NCBI RefSeq assembly: GCF_029813115.1
Contig: NZ_JAPZDS010000001.1
Span: 248,001-312,000, forward strand
Direction of reading: 5' to 3'
DNA: 64,000 nt
From: Aureimonas sp. SK2
GTDB taxonomy: Bacteria; Pseudomonadota; Alphaproteobacteria; Rhizobiales; Rhizobiaceae
The translations under genes were made by a program, and so were the position numbers. How positions within the stretch are numbered: position 1 is the first letter of the stretch; every line of letters begins with the position of its first letter. Under the pieces are notes generated by a model. That model worked only from the letters and a program-made list of their open reading frames with translations, did no database searches and was not told the origin of the DNA. Positions 9,737-19,727 of this stretch are shown one piece after another.

Positions 9737-10657
9737 ATGCCCGCATCCCAAGCCGAGCCCGCCAGCGGCTATGCCTACGGCATCGCCGCCTATTCGATCT
9801 GGGGCCTCGTCCTGCCGCTCTACATGAAGGCCCTGGCGCACGTGCCCTCCATGGAGGTGATGGCACAGCGCATCCTGTGGTCGTGGCTGCTCACGCTCGG
9901 AATTCTGGCCGCGGCCGGGGGCCTCAAGGGTCTCGCCGCCGTTCGCAGCCCGCGCGTCCTTGGGACGCTCGTCCTCACAGCCGCGCTGATCTCGGTGAAC
10001 TGGGGCGTCTATGTCTGGGCGATCGCGACCGGCCATGGGCTCGACGCCGCGCTCGGCTACTACATCAACCCGCTGATCAACGTCCTGATGGCCGGCGTCT
10101 TCCTGCGCGAGCGGCTGAACCGGCTGCAGACCATCGCGGTCGGCATCGCTACCGCCGGCGTCCTCGTGCTGACGTTGGAGAGCGGCGGCCTGCCCTGGGT
10201 CTCGCTGGCGCTGGCGCTCTCGTTCGCCTCCTATGGCCTCTTGCGCAAGACGGTGAAGATCGGCGCGACGGAGGGCTTCTTCGTCGAGGTGACGATCCTG
10301 TTCCTGCCGGCCCTCGCGCTCGCGGTCTGGCTGGTGCGGGACGGCGGCGGGCATTTCGGCATCGGCGCGACGGAGACCGCGCTGCTTGTCGGTACCGGCG
10401 TGATCACCGCCGTCCCGATGATCCTGTTCTCGCTGGCCGCGCGCCTCCTGCGCTACACGACCGTCGGCCTTCTCCAGTACATCGCGCCGACGCTGATCAC
10501 GCTCACCGCGATCTTCATTTTCGGCGAGCCCTTCGGCCCCTGGCAGGCCGTCGCCTTCGGCTGCATCTGGACGGCGCTCGGCCTTTACAGCTGGTCCATC
10601 CTGCGCGATCGCCGGGCCGCCGGCCGGGCTGTCCCGGCCGTCGAACCCGCGCACTGA
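9737..10657 (+). CDS. rarD: EamA-family transporter RarD
   Basis: A 306-residue inner-membrane protein with about ten hydrophobic segments. The early YGIAAYSIWGLVLPLYMKAL and the RILWSWLL and NPLINVLMAGVFLRERL stretches are typical of RarD. The family is part of the drug/metabolite transporter superfamily, and substrates remain unclear (chloramphenicol sensitivity and amino-acid export have been suggested for relatives). It converges on the LOG gene, with stops only 4 bases apart. Confidence 0.9.
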   Translation: MPASQAEPASGYAYGIAAYSIWGLVLPLYMKALAHVPSMEVMAQRILWSWLLTLGILAAAGGLKGLAAVRSPRVLGTLVLTAALISVNWGVYVWAIATGHGLDAALGYYINPLINVLMAGVFLRERLNRLQTIAVGIATAGVLVLTLESGGLPWVSLALALSFASYGLLRKTVKIGATEGFFVEVTILFLPALALAVWLVRDGGGHFGIGATETALLVGTGVITAVPMILFSLAARLLRYTTVGLLQYIAPTLITLTAIFIFGEPFGPWQAVAFGCIWTALGLYSWSILRDRRAAGRAVPAVEPAH

Positions 10658-10661
10658 GCAG

Positions 10662-11267
10662 TCAGAGCTTCTCGATCACCTCGGCGACGCCCTCGCTCTC
10701 GCGCTTGGGGGCGGCGGCTTCCAGGGCGGGCAGGAGGTCTTCGATCCGGTCCACCACGATCGGCTTGACCATGTGGCCGGTGTGGATGAAGCCGGCCTCG
10801 CGCATGTGGTCGAGCAGCGCGGCGAACGGGTCCCAGAAGCCGTTGATGTTGGCGATGGCGATAGGCTTCTGGTGCCGGCCAAGCTGGCTCCAGGTCATGA
10901 TCTCGACCAGTTCCTCCAGCGTCCCGATGCCGCCCGGCAGCGCCACGAAGGCGTCGGCCCGTTCGAACATCAGGTGCTTGCGCTCGTGCATGTCCTTGGT
11001 GACGACGAGCTCGTCCAGCCGCTTGAGTTCGCTCTCGGTCGCCTCCATGTCGATCAGGAAGCGCGGGATGATGCCCGTCACGCGCCCGCCGGCCGCGATC
11101 ACGGCGTCGGACACGGCGCCCATGATGCCGCGCGTTCCTCCGCCATAGACGAGGTGCATGCCGGCCCGCCCCATGGCGGTGCCGAGCGCCTCGGCGGACT
11201 GGCGGTAGATGGGATCGCGGCCCGCCGAGGAGCCGCAGTAGACGCAAAGGGATCGAATCGAAGTCAT
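10662..11267 (-). CDS. LOG family protein (TIGR00730; nucleoside-monophosphate phosphoribohydrolase type)
   Basis: A 201-residue Rossmann-like protein with the LOG signature PGGIGTLEE and an upstream YGGGTRGIMG phosphate-binding loop. Members cleave the ribose-5-phosphate from cytokinin nucleotides or AMP-like nucleotides. In bacteria the physiological substrate is often unknown. The N-terminus SLCVYCGSSAGRDP is typical. It is transcribed alone, with bioN 65 bases away on the same strand. Confidence 0.9.
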   Translation of the reverse strand: MTSIRSLCVYCGSSAGRDPIYRQSAEALGTAMGRAGMHLVYGGGTRGIMGAVSDAVIAAGGRVTGIIPRFLIDMEATESELKRLDELVVTKDMHERKHLMFERADAFVALPGGIGTLEELVEIMTWSQLGRHQKPIAIANINGFWDPFAALLDHMREAGFIHTGHMVKPIVVDRIEDLLPALEAAAPKRESEGVAEVIEKL

Positions 11268-11332
11268 GGCGTCAAGGTCGGTCGAACGGGGTGCCCGGTC
11301 AAGCCGGACGCGCCGGTTTTCGCTGCACTGCG

Positions 11333-11923
11333 TCAGCTCCGCGCCTCGATCGCCTCCGCCACCTCGTCGGCCATCTTGAGCGTGCGCACGACCAGCGGCA
11401 CGGCGAGCGCGAGCGGGTGCCGGTCGAGCCCGCGCGCCTCCTGCGCCTCGCGGATGTCGGAAAGGACCGTGCCCAGTGCGGGGATGAACCGGATCGCCAG
11501 CGAGATCGCCAGACTGACGCGCGCCGGATCGACGCCGAACCGCCGCAGCGGTCCGAGCGCGCGCTCCAGCGTATCGACCGTGTCCGACACCCGCGTCGTC
11601 AGCGTCACGAGCGACGCAAGCAGGAGAAGCGCGGCGAGCCGCATGGTGATCAGCGCGGCCGACGCCGCGTCCGCCAGCCAGAGCTGCGCCAGGAACAGGA
11701 GGAGGAGGATCGGCAGCGCCGGCCGGAGCTGCCGGAACGCCTCGGCCGCCGAAAGGCCGGCGAAGGGAAACAGCGCGAGCGAGCCGACGAGAAGCGCCGC
11801 CATGGCGAAGGGGTTCGAGACCAGCACGGCAAGCGTGCCCGCCGCCGCCAGGAACAGAAGCTTCGCCCCTGCCGGCAGCCGGTGCAGGCGGCTGTCGCCG
11901 GGCCGGTAAAGACCCCCCATCAT
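11333..11923 (-). CDS. bioN: Biotin ECF transporter transmembrane protein BioN
   Basis: A 196-residue EcfT/CbiQ-type membrane protein with five or so hydrophobic segments and the coupling motif LAIRFIPALGTVLSDIREAQ followed by ARGLD, which contacts the ATPase. It forms the energy-coupling module with BioM and passes substrate captured by BioY. The ATG overlaps the bioM TGA as ATGA. The operon order bioY-bioM-bioN is standard for alphaproteobacteria and supports the biotin assignment. Confidence 0.9.
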   Translation of the reverse strand: MMGGLYRPGDSRLHRLPAGAKLLFLAAAGTLAVLVSNPFAMAALLVGSLALFPFAGLSAAEAFRQLRPALPILLLLFLAQLWLADAASAALITMRLAALLLLASLVTLTTRVSDTVDTLERALGPLRRFGVDPARVSLAISLAIRFIPALGTVLSDIREAQEARGLDRHPLALAVPLVVRTLKMADEVAEAIEARS

Positions 11924-12594
11924 GCGCAGAGGCTCCGATAGGCGCCGATCGCCTCGGCGGGCGGTCCGTCGAAGGCGAGGCGCCCGGTTTCGAACACGAG
12001 GACCCGATCGAAGCCCGACAGGAGGTCGAGGTCGTGCGTCACCATCACGACCGTCTGCTGCAGCGCGTCGATCCGGGCCATCACCCGGCGCTTGTTGCGA
12101 AGGTCGAGAAGCGTCGTCGGCTCGTCGAGCACGAGGATTTCGGGCCGTGCGATGCCGACGCCGGCCAGCGCGACCATCTGGCGCTCGCCGCCGGAAAGCT
12201 CGTGCGTCAGCCGGTTCTCGAAGCCGGCCAGGCCCGCCTCGGCGAGGGCAAACGACACGCGTCGGGCCAGTTCCCCGCGATCGAGCTTCAGCGGCTTCAG
12301 CCCGAAAGCCAGGTCTTCCCCGACCGTCGGATAGACGATCTGGTTGTCCGGGTTCTGGAACACGAAGCCGACGCGCCGGCGCACGGCACGCCCGTCAGCC
12401 GCCGTGTCGAGGCCGAACACCCGGACCGTTCCCTCCGTCGGCAGGAGGAGCCCGTTCAAGAGGCGCGCGAAGCTCGACTTGCCGGAACCGTTGGCCCCGA
12501 TCACGCCGATCCGCCGCTCGGCGAGCCGGAGGTCGAGGCGGGAGAGGACGTCTCGTCCGCCCCGAGCCAGCGAGACGCCCAGCAACTCGATCAT
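11920..12594 (-). CDS. bioM: Biotin ECF transporter ATPase BioM
   Basis: A 224-residue ABC ATPase with Walker A GANGSGKSS (33-41), Q-loop region FQNPDNQIVYPT, signature LSGGERQ, Walker B ILVLDEPTTLLD and switch His in VMVTHD. The FQNPDNQ segment is characteristic of ECF-type ATPases. It powers the BioN/BioY complex on the cytoplasmic face. It lies 19 bases after bioY and overlaps bioN by four bases. Confidence 0.92.
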   Translation of the reverse strand: MIELLGVSLARGGRDVLSRLDLRLAERRIGVIGANGSGKSSFARLLNGLLLPTEGTVRVFGLDTAADGRAVRRRVGFVFQNPDNQIVYPTVGEDLAFGLKPLKLDRGELARRVSFALAEAGLAGFENRLTHELSGGERQMVALAGVGIARPEILVLDEPTTLLDLRNKRRVMARIDALQQTVVMVTHDLDLLSGFDRVLVFETGRLAFDGPPAEAIGAYRSLCA

Positions 12595-12613
12595 GCCCGA
12601 GCCGGACCTTTCG

Positions 12614-13183
12614 TCAGGCGCGTGCCGCGCCGGTCCGGCCCTGCCCGATCAGCGGGTAGGATCGCTTGACGATGACGATCGCGGCGCTCGCCACGGTCGC
12701 CTTCACGAGATCGCCGGGAATGAAGGCCATGGCCGAGCCGGCGAAGGCTTCCAGAAGGCCGAGGCCCGACATGGCCGCGAACCAGGGCACGCCGACGGCA
12801 TAGACCACCCCGATGCCGCCCGCGACGCAGAAAGCGAAGGCCGAGACGGGGCCGAGCCGGTCCCAGAAGCGCTCCGTCAGCCAGCCGATGAGGAGGGCGG
12901 CCAGCACCCAGCCGTAGATGAAGCCGGACCAAGGCCCGACGAAGGGTGCAAGGCCGCCGCGCCCGCCCGACAGAAGCGGAAGGCCGACGGCGACGAGCAC
13001 GAGGAAGAGGAGCATGGAGAGGACGCCGCGCTTCGCCCCGAGAATGCCGCCCATCAGCATCGGCCCCATGGATTGGGCGGTGACGGGGATTGCGATGATC
13101 GGCAGCATCAGCGGCGGAAAGGCGCCGAGCACCGCCATCACGGCTGCGAAGAGGGCGATCAGTACGAGGTCGCGCGTGGACAT
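12614..13183 (-). CDS. bioY: Biotin transporter substrate-binding membrane protein BioY
   Basis: A 189-residue, six-helix S-component. The GLPLLSGGRGGLAPFVGP stretch and the MLPIIAIPVTAQSMGPML stretch are BioY hallmarks. It binds biotin in the membrane and, with BioM and BioN, imports it. No BioR-type palindrome (TTATMKATAA as I recall it) was seen in the 126 bases upstream, although bioY is often under BioR control in this group. Confidence 0.94.
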   Translation of the reverse strand: MSTRDLVLIALFAAVMAVLGAFPPLMLPIIAIPVTAQSMGPMLMGGILGAKRGVLSMLLFLVLVAVGLPLLSGGRGGLAPFVGPWSGFIYGWVLAALLIGWLTERFWDRLGPVSAFAFCVAGGIGVVYAVGVPWFAAMSGLGLLEAFAGSAMAFIPGDLVKATVASAAIVIVKRSYPLIGQGRTGAARA

Positions 13184-13309
13184 GCCTGTCGTTCCCTAAA
13201 AGCCTGCACCCTTCTGGAGGGCCGGCGGAAGATTCCCTGCGTCCATTCCCGGGGTGGCCCGGACCGATTCGACGGATCCCCGAGCTTGTGGCGTCCCGCC
13301 GGCCTTGCG

Positions 13310-14167
13310 TCAAATCGACTGGGCGATCGCCGCCTCGAGATAGGCGGTGCGCAGCCGACGCGCGATCGGTCCGGGCTTCCCCTCGCCGACGGGAGCGCCG
13401 TCGATCTCGACCACCGGCGTGACGAAGGCGCCGGCCGACGTGATGAAGGCCTCCCGCGCGCCCTGCGCTTCGGCGATCGTGAAGGGCCGCTCCTCCACGG
13501 CGAGGCCCAGCTCCCCCGCCACCGTCATGATCGCGGCACGGGTGATCCCGTGCAGGATGTCGTGGCCGAGCGCCCGCGTGCGGATCGTGCCGTCCTGCGT
13601 CACGATATAGGCGTTGTTGCTGGTACCCTCTGTGACCTCGCCGTTCTCCACGAACCAGGCGTCGTCCTTGCCCTGGCGCTTGGCCTCCATCTTCGCCATC
13701 GAAGGATAGAGGAGCTGAACGGTCTTGATGTCGCGGCGGCCCCAGCGAAGGTCGGGCACGGAGACGACCCGCAGCCCCGCTTCGGCCTCCCGCGTTTCGA
13801 TCGCGTCGCGCTTCTGCGTGAACAGGACGAAGGATGGCGCGGTGTCCGCCTTCGGAAAGGCGAAGTCGCGATCCGCCTCTCCTCGCGTCACCATGAGATA
13901 GACATGGCCGTGATGAAGGGCGTTGCGTCGGACGAGTTCGCGATGGATCGACAGGATTTCCTCGTCCGTCGCGGGCGAGGGCAGGTCGAGTTCCCTCAGT
14001 GAGCGGCGCAGGCGCGCGCAATGGCCGGGAAAGTCGATGAGCTTGCCGCCGATCACCGCCGTCACCTCGTAGACCGCGTCGGCGAACAGGAAGCCGCGAT
14101 CGAAGACCGAAACCTTGGCGTCGGTTTCGGGGTGGTAGGCGCCGTTGACGTAGACGATGCGGGTCAT
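13310..14167 (-). CDS. dat: D-amino acid aminotransferase (class IV PLP enzyme)
   Basis: A 285-residue fold-type IV aminotransferase. The PLP lysine is Lys148 in RRDIKTVQLLYP and the cofactor glutamate is Glu180 in EVTEGTSNN; both match the D-amino acid aminotransferase pattern, although branched-chain aminotransferase and aminodeoxychorismate lyase share the fold. It interconverts D-alanine and D-glutamate with their keto acids and so can feed peptidoglycan synthesis. It is divergent from xylB with 184 bases between starts. Confidence 0.82.
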   Translation of the reverse strand: MTRIVYVNGAYHPETDAKVSVFDRGFLFADAVYEVTAVIGGKLIDFPGHCARLRRSLRELDLPSPATDEEILSIHRELVRRNALHHGHVYLMVTRGEADRDFAFPKADTAPSFVLFTQKRDAIETREAEAGLRVVSVPDLRWGRRDIKTVQLLYPSMAKMEAKRQGKDDAWFVENGEVTEGTSNNAYIVTQDGTIRTRALGHDILHGITRAAIMTVAGELGLAVEERPFTIAEAQGAREAFITSAGAFVTPVVEIDGAPVGEGKPGPIARRLRTAYLEAAIAQSI

Positions 14168-14351
14168 GGATGCCGTGGTCCTCGATGCGTTCGGCGCTGC
14201 TTCTAGCGCATAAGGACCGGTGGGACGAGACGATCGGGCGCCATGTCCCGTCTTGCCGGTTGAAGACGACGGGCTTCCGACGTTACCTGTTGGGTCTCGG
14301 GAGAATCGCCGCCGTGCGCCGCGCCTCCCGTCGGAGGGGGACTGAAAGCGT

Positions 14352-15809
14352 ATGGGCCACTATCTCGGGCTGGATCTGGGCACGTCGTCGCTCAAGGCCC
14401 TGATCGTCGACGAGGACCAGACCCCCGTCGCGACCGCCAGCGCCCCGCTGCATGTGACGCGCCCGGCCTTCGGCTGGTCCGAGCAGGAGCCGGGCGATTG
14501 GATCGCCGCCTGCGAGAGCGTCCTGGCGCAGCTCCGGGCCGAGCATCCCGCCGCGCTTGCCTCCGTTGGCGGCATCGGCCTGTCCGGCCAGATGCACGGC
14601 GCGACGCTGCTGGACGAGGCCGACGAGGTCCTGCGCCCCTGCATCCTCTGGAACGACACCCGTTCTCACGAGGAGGCCGAGGAACTCGACGACGAGGAAG
14701 CGCGCGGCATCACGGGCAACATCGTGTTTCCCGGCTTCACCGCGCCCAAGCTTCTCTGGGTCGCGCGCAACGAGCCGCGCATCTTCGAGCGAGTGCGCCG
14801 CGTGCTCCTGCCGAAGGACTATCTCCGCCTATGGCTGACCGGCGAGGCCGTTTCCGATATGTCGGATGCCGCCGGCACCGCGTGGCTGCGCACCGGCGAG
14901 CGCCGCTGGTCGTCCACCATGCTCCGCCGGACCAGGCTGTCGGAAGCCGAGATGCCGCGCCTCGTGGAAGGCACGGAGGCTAGCGGCACCCTGCGCGCCG
15001 AACTCGCGCGCCGCTGGGGCCTGCCCGACGGGGTGGTCGTGGCAGGCGGCGGCGGCGACAACGCGGCCTCGGCCTGCGGCGTCGGCGTGACCCGGCCAGG
15101 CACCGGCTTCCTGTCGCTCGGCACCTCGGGCGTCCTGTTCACCGCGAGCGCCGGATACGATCCGGTGCCCGACACCGCGCTCCACACCTTCTGCCACGCC
15201 CTGCCGGGCCTCTGGCACCAGATGGGCGTCACGCTCTCGGCGGCGGGGTCGCTGGAATGGCTGTCCGGCGTCCTCGCCGAGAAGCCGGGCGACCTCGTCG
15301 CAGGGGCGGGCACGGAGCTTCGCGCGCCGAGCCGCCTCCTGTTCCTGCCCTATCTCTCGGGCGAGCGCACGCCGCACAACGACGCGTCGGTTCGCGGCGC
15401 CTTTATCGGCCTCCAGGCCGATACCAGCCGGGCCGACATGGTCCGCGCGGTTCTCGAAGGCGTCGCCTTCTCCATCCGCGACTGCCTCGACGCCGCGCCC
15501 CATGCCTCATGGGTGCGCCAGCTCATTGCGGTCGGCGCCGGCTCGCGCTCCGAACTCTGGCTGAAGATCATGGCGAGCGTCCTGGAGACGCCCGTCGCCC
15601 TGCCGGCGGCGGGCGATTTCGGCGCGGCCTTCGGCGCGGCCCGCCTCGGCATCTGCGCCGCGACCGGTGCGGACCCCGATTCGGTCATGACCGAGCCGCC
15701 GATCGCCGCGCGCTACGAGCCCGACGAAAAGCTGGTCGAATCCTTCGCCGACGCGCATCACCGCTATCAGGCGCTCTACCCCGCGCTGATGGCCGCCGGC
15801 CGGAGCTGA
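14352..15809 (+). CDS. xylB: Xylulokinase
   Basis: A 485-residue FGGY-family carbohydrate kinase that phosphorylates D-xylulose with ATP. Seen: GLDLGTSSLKALIVDE (ATP/phosphate 1), GLSGQMHGATLLDE, WNDTRSHEEAEEL, the catalytic Asp in VVAGGGGDNAASACG, and LGTSGVLFT. Length is normal. A GGAGGGG ribosome site precedes the ATG. No xylose isomerase or transporter gene is adjacent, so its pathway context is incomplete in this window. Confidence 0.92.
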   Translation: MGHYLGLDLGTSSLKALIVDEDQTPVATASAPLHVTRPAFGWSEQEPGDWIAACESVLAQLRAEHPAALASVGGIGLSGQMHGATLLDEADEVLRPCILWNDTRSHEEAEELDDEEARGITGNIVFPGFTAPKLLWVARNEPRIFERVRRVLLPKDYLRLWLTGEAVSDMSDAAGTAWLRTGERRWSSTMLRRTRLSEAEMPRLVEGTEASGTLRAELARRWGLPDGVVVAGGGGDNAASACGVGVTRPGTGFLSLGTSGVLFTASAGYDPVPDTALHTFCHALPGLWHQMGVTLSAAGSLEWLSGVLAEKPGDLVAGAGTELRAPSRLLFLPYLSGERTPHNDASVRGAFIGLQADTSRADMVRAVLEGVAFSIRDCLDAAPHASWVRQLIAVGAGSRSELWLKIMASVLETPVALPAAGDFGAAFGAARLGICAATGADPDSVMTEPPIAARYEPDEKLVESFADAHHRYQALYPALMAAGRS

Positions 15810-15821
15810 CCCCGAGCGCCC

Positions 15822-16406
15822 TCAGGGACGCAGGAGGTAGAGCGCCGCGTACTGCAGAAGCATGATCGTCTTGCCATCGCGGATGGCGCCGGTGGCGATC
15901 ATGCCGAGCGCCTCGTCGATCGGAAGCTCCAGGACGTCGATGTCCTCTCCCTCCGCCTCGTTGCCCCCGCCGGCCGACGCGCGGTCGCCCGGCGCGTATT
16001 CCGCCACGAAGAAGTGCAGCCGTTCGGTAACGGAGCCGGGGCTCATGAAGGCGTCGAAGATCGGCCGGACCTCCCCGATCGCGAACCCGGTCTCTTCCGC
16101 CGTCTCCGCACGAATGCGGGCCTCGGGCGTCGCATCGTCCAGGAGACCTGCGGGCGCTTCGATCAAGAGGTCGTCATGTCCGTTGACGAAGGCGGGATAT
16201 CGGAACTGCCGCGTCAGGATCACCGTCCGCCGCCGTGGGTCGTAGAGCAGGATCGTGGCGCCGTTGCCGCGGTCGTAGGTCTCGCGGGACTGCCGCTGCC
16301 AGCGCCCGTCGCCGCGCCGATAGGAAAACACCGTCTTTTTTAGAACGTACCAGTCGTCCGACAGGGTGGTGACGCTCTCCACGCGGATGCGCTCGGCGAT
16401 GCTCAT
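15822..16406 (-). CDS. Nudix hydrolase, NudK/GDP-mannose pyrophosphatase-like
   Basis: A 194-residue Nudix protein of the NudK/ADP-ribose pyrophosphatase group: RQFRYPAFVNGHDDLLIEAPAG precedes the box, and AETAEETGF gives the metal-binding glutamates. The first box glutamate is replaced by Thr (GLLDDAT rather than the usual acidic end), which is a small departure. A GTG two codons upstream (16412) has a better-spaced GGAGGGG and could be the true start. It is divergent from the DeoR regulator and converges on xylB. Confidence 0.82.
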   Translation of the reverse strand: MSIAERIRVESVTTLSDDWYVLKKTVFSYRRGDGRWQRQSRETYDRGNGATILLYDPRRRTVILTRQFRYPAFVNGHDDLLIEAPAGLLDDATPEARIRAETAEETGFAIGEVRPIFDAFMSPGSVTERLHFFVAEYAPGDRASAGGGNEAEGEDIDVLELPIDEALGMIATGAIRDGKTIMLLQYAALYLLRP

Positions 16407-16457
16407 GGTCACGTTGCTCCCCTCCGGCCATCCCGGCCGCTTGGCAGGCGTCATTCA

Positions 16458-16495
16458 TCCGTGCATATTCGTGCAACGTCAAGAATTTTCGTGCA
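16458..16495. promoter_or_regulatory. Three phased CGTGCA repeats, candidate DeoR operator
   Basis: The 8-mer T(T/C)CGTGCA occurs at 16458-16465, 16468-16475 and 16488-16495, spaced 10 and 20 bases apart, so all three face the same side of the helix. They end 8 bases before the deoR-type ATG and lie in the 97-base space divergent from the Nudix gene. Multiple in-phase direct repeats are common for DeoR-family operators. Binding by the adjacent regulator is inference. Confidence 0.5.
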
Positions 16496-16503
16496 GGGTT
16501 GCG

Positions 16504-17259
16504 ATGCTGACTTCGGAACGCAAGGCGTTGATCCTCGACACGTTGCGCCGGGAAGGGCGTGTGGTCGCCAAGGAGGTCAGCCATCGGCTCGGCCTGTCGG
16601 AAGACACGATCCGCCGCGACCTGCGCGAACTGGCGGGCGAGGGCCTTTTGCAGCGGGTGCACGGGGGAGCCCTGCCGTCCTCGCCGGCCGTGGCGGATTA
16701 CGCCGCACGCGAGCGGATCTCCCTCTATGCCAAGGCGAGGCTCGGTCGTGCGGGCGCCCGTCTGATACGCCCCGGCCAGGTGGTTTTCCTCGACGGCGGC
16801 ACAACCAACGTCGAGGTGGCGCGGCACCTGCCGCCGGACCTTCGGCTGACCGTCGTCACCCATAGCCCGAGCATCGCCGTCGAACTGGCCGATCACCCTG
16901 GAGTGGAGGTGGAACTCGTCGGCGGTCGCCTGTTCAAGCACTCGGTCGTCGCCATGGGCGCGGGATGCGTCGAGGCATTGCGGCGCATTCGGGCAGATCT
17001 CTTCGTCATGGGGGCGACGGGCGTCCATGCCGAACTCGGGCTCACCACCGGCCACGCCGAGGAGGCGGCGCTGAAACGGCTGATCGCGGAACAGTCGGCC
17101 GAGATCGTGGTGCTGGCGACGCGCGACAAGCTCGGCGCCGCTTCGCCCTTCGGCATCGTGCCGCTGGCCGAGATCGGCACCCTCGTGGTGGAGCCCGACC
17201 TTTCCGCCGACCTTCTCGATCCGCTCGCCGCATGCGGCATCGACATCGTCGCGGCCTGA
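16504..17259 (+). CDS. DeoR/GlpR-family transcriptional regulator
   Basis: A 251-residue regulator. The N-terminal winged helix-turn-helix (residues 1-57) has the DeoR signature ending RRDLRELAGEGLLQRVHGGA. The C-terminal sugar-phosphate sensor domain shows FLDGGTTNVEVA and later GATGVHAELGLT. Such proteins usually repress carbohydrate genes and release DNA on binding a sugar phosphate. The likely target is its own divergent promoter; xylB is one gene further away and could be indirectly linked. The effector is unknown. Confidence 0.88.
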   Translation: MLTSERKALILDTLRREGRVVAKEVSHRLGLSEDTIRRDLRELAGEGLLQRVHGGALPSSPAVADYAARERISLYAKARLGRAGARLIRPGQVVFLDGGTTNVEVARHLPPDLRLTVVTHSPSIAVELADHPGVEVELVGGRLFKHSVVAMGAGCVEALRRIRADLFVMGATGVHAELGLTTGHAEEAALKRLIAEQSAEIVVLATRDKLGAASPFGIVPLAEIGTLVVEPDLSADLLDPLAACGIDIVAA

Positions 17260-17272
17260 GAGCCCGTCCTGC

Positions 17273-17308
17273 AAACGAAACGGCCCGGCATGTCGCCATG
17301 CCGGGCCG
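17273..17308 (-). terminator. Rho-independent terminator after livK
   Basis: A 12-bp perfect stem (CGGCCCGGCATG at 17281-17292 with CATGCCGGGCCG at 17297-17308) around a 4-base loop. On the minus strand it is followed by TTTCGTTT, giving a terminator for livK. It also sits after the plus-strand DeoR gene and may work in both directions. Confidence 0.85.
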
Positions 17309-17333
17309 CCGAGACGTCGGACGTCCGTCGCGC

Positions 17334-18446
<1,113 letters not shown>

Positions 18447-18549
18447 CTGTCTGTTTTCCCTGTTGATTCCCGATCCGTCTTGCGCGGAGCGGAGGGTTCG
18501 CGCGTTTCGTCCCCGAGGCGAGTAAAGACCAACGTTCGCGTAAGCGGAA

Positions 18550-18583
18550 TAGGCATTTTCGCGCACAGGCGAGGTTATGCCTA
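18550..18583. promoter_or_regulatory. TAGGCAT/ATGCCTA inverted repeat upstream of livK
   Basis: A perfect 7-bp inverted repeat (18550-18556 and 18577-18583) with 20 bases between arms, about 105-140 bases upstream of the livK start and downstream of the preceding gene. Position suits an operator in a livK-specific promoter. A role as an RNA stem in the 5' leader cannot be excluded. Confidence 0.35.
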
Positions 18584-18615
18584 ATTTTTTCGGCTTCCGG
18601 CGAATTGCCGAAGTT

Positions 18616-18959
18616 TTATGCCCTTTCGAAGCGGTACTGGCGGGCCATTTGGCTCGCCCGCGTCCTGGTCCGCCCGAGGGCCGCGAAGGCGACAATCACG
18701 GCGAAATCGATCACGCCGTAATGGAGCGCCGTCGGCAGCGTCTCGGGCGGCAGGAAGAAGGTGCCGTGGAACAGGCTGAAATGCAGGAAGCGGATCGCCG
18801 CCGTCAGCAGCAGGCAATAGAAGACCATCAGTCCCCAGCCGCTCCAGGAGCGAGCCGTGGAGCGTCCGATCGCGTAGGCCAGCGCGCCGCCGATCACGAC
18901 CGTGACGATCAGGAACTCGACGAACGTCACCTCCCAGAGGAGGGCCATTTCCTTTTCCA

Positions 18960-18960
<1 letters not shown>
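18616..18960 (-). CDS. DUF6867-like small membrane protein in the liv operon
   Basis: A 114-residue inner-membrane protein with three hydrophobic helices (about 10-30, 42-60 and 80-95) and a basic C-terminus RTRASQMARQYRFERA. Size, the AIRFLHFSLFHGT stretch and the position directly after livF match, as I recall it, the DUF6867 proteins of rhizobial liv clusters. Its ATG overlaps the livF stop as ATGA, so it is made with the transporter. Function is unknown; an accessory subunit is a reasonable guess only. Confidence 0.72.

Positions 18961-19723
<763 letters not shown>

Positions 19724-19727
<4 letters not shown>

Noticed and set aside
13184-13309. BioR or other biotin operator upstream of bioY
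   Set aside because: No TTAT-type palindrome or other clear repeat was found in these 126 bases.
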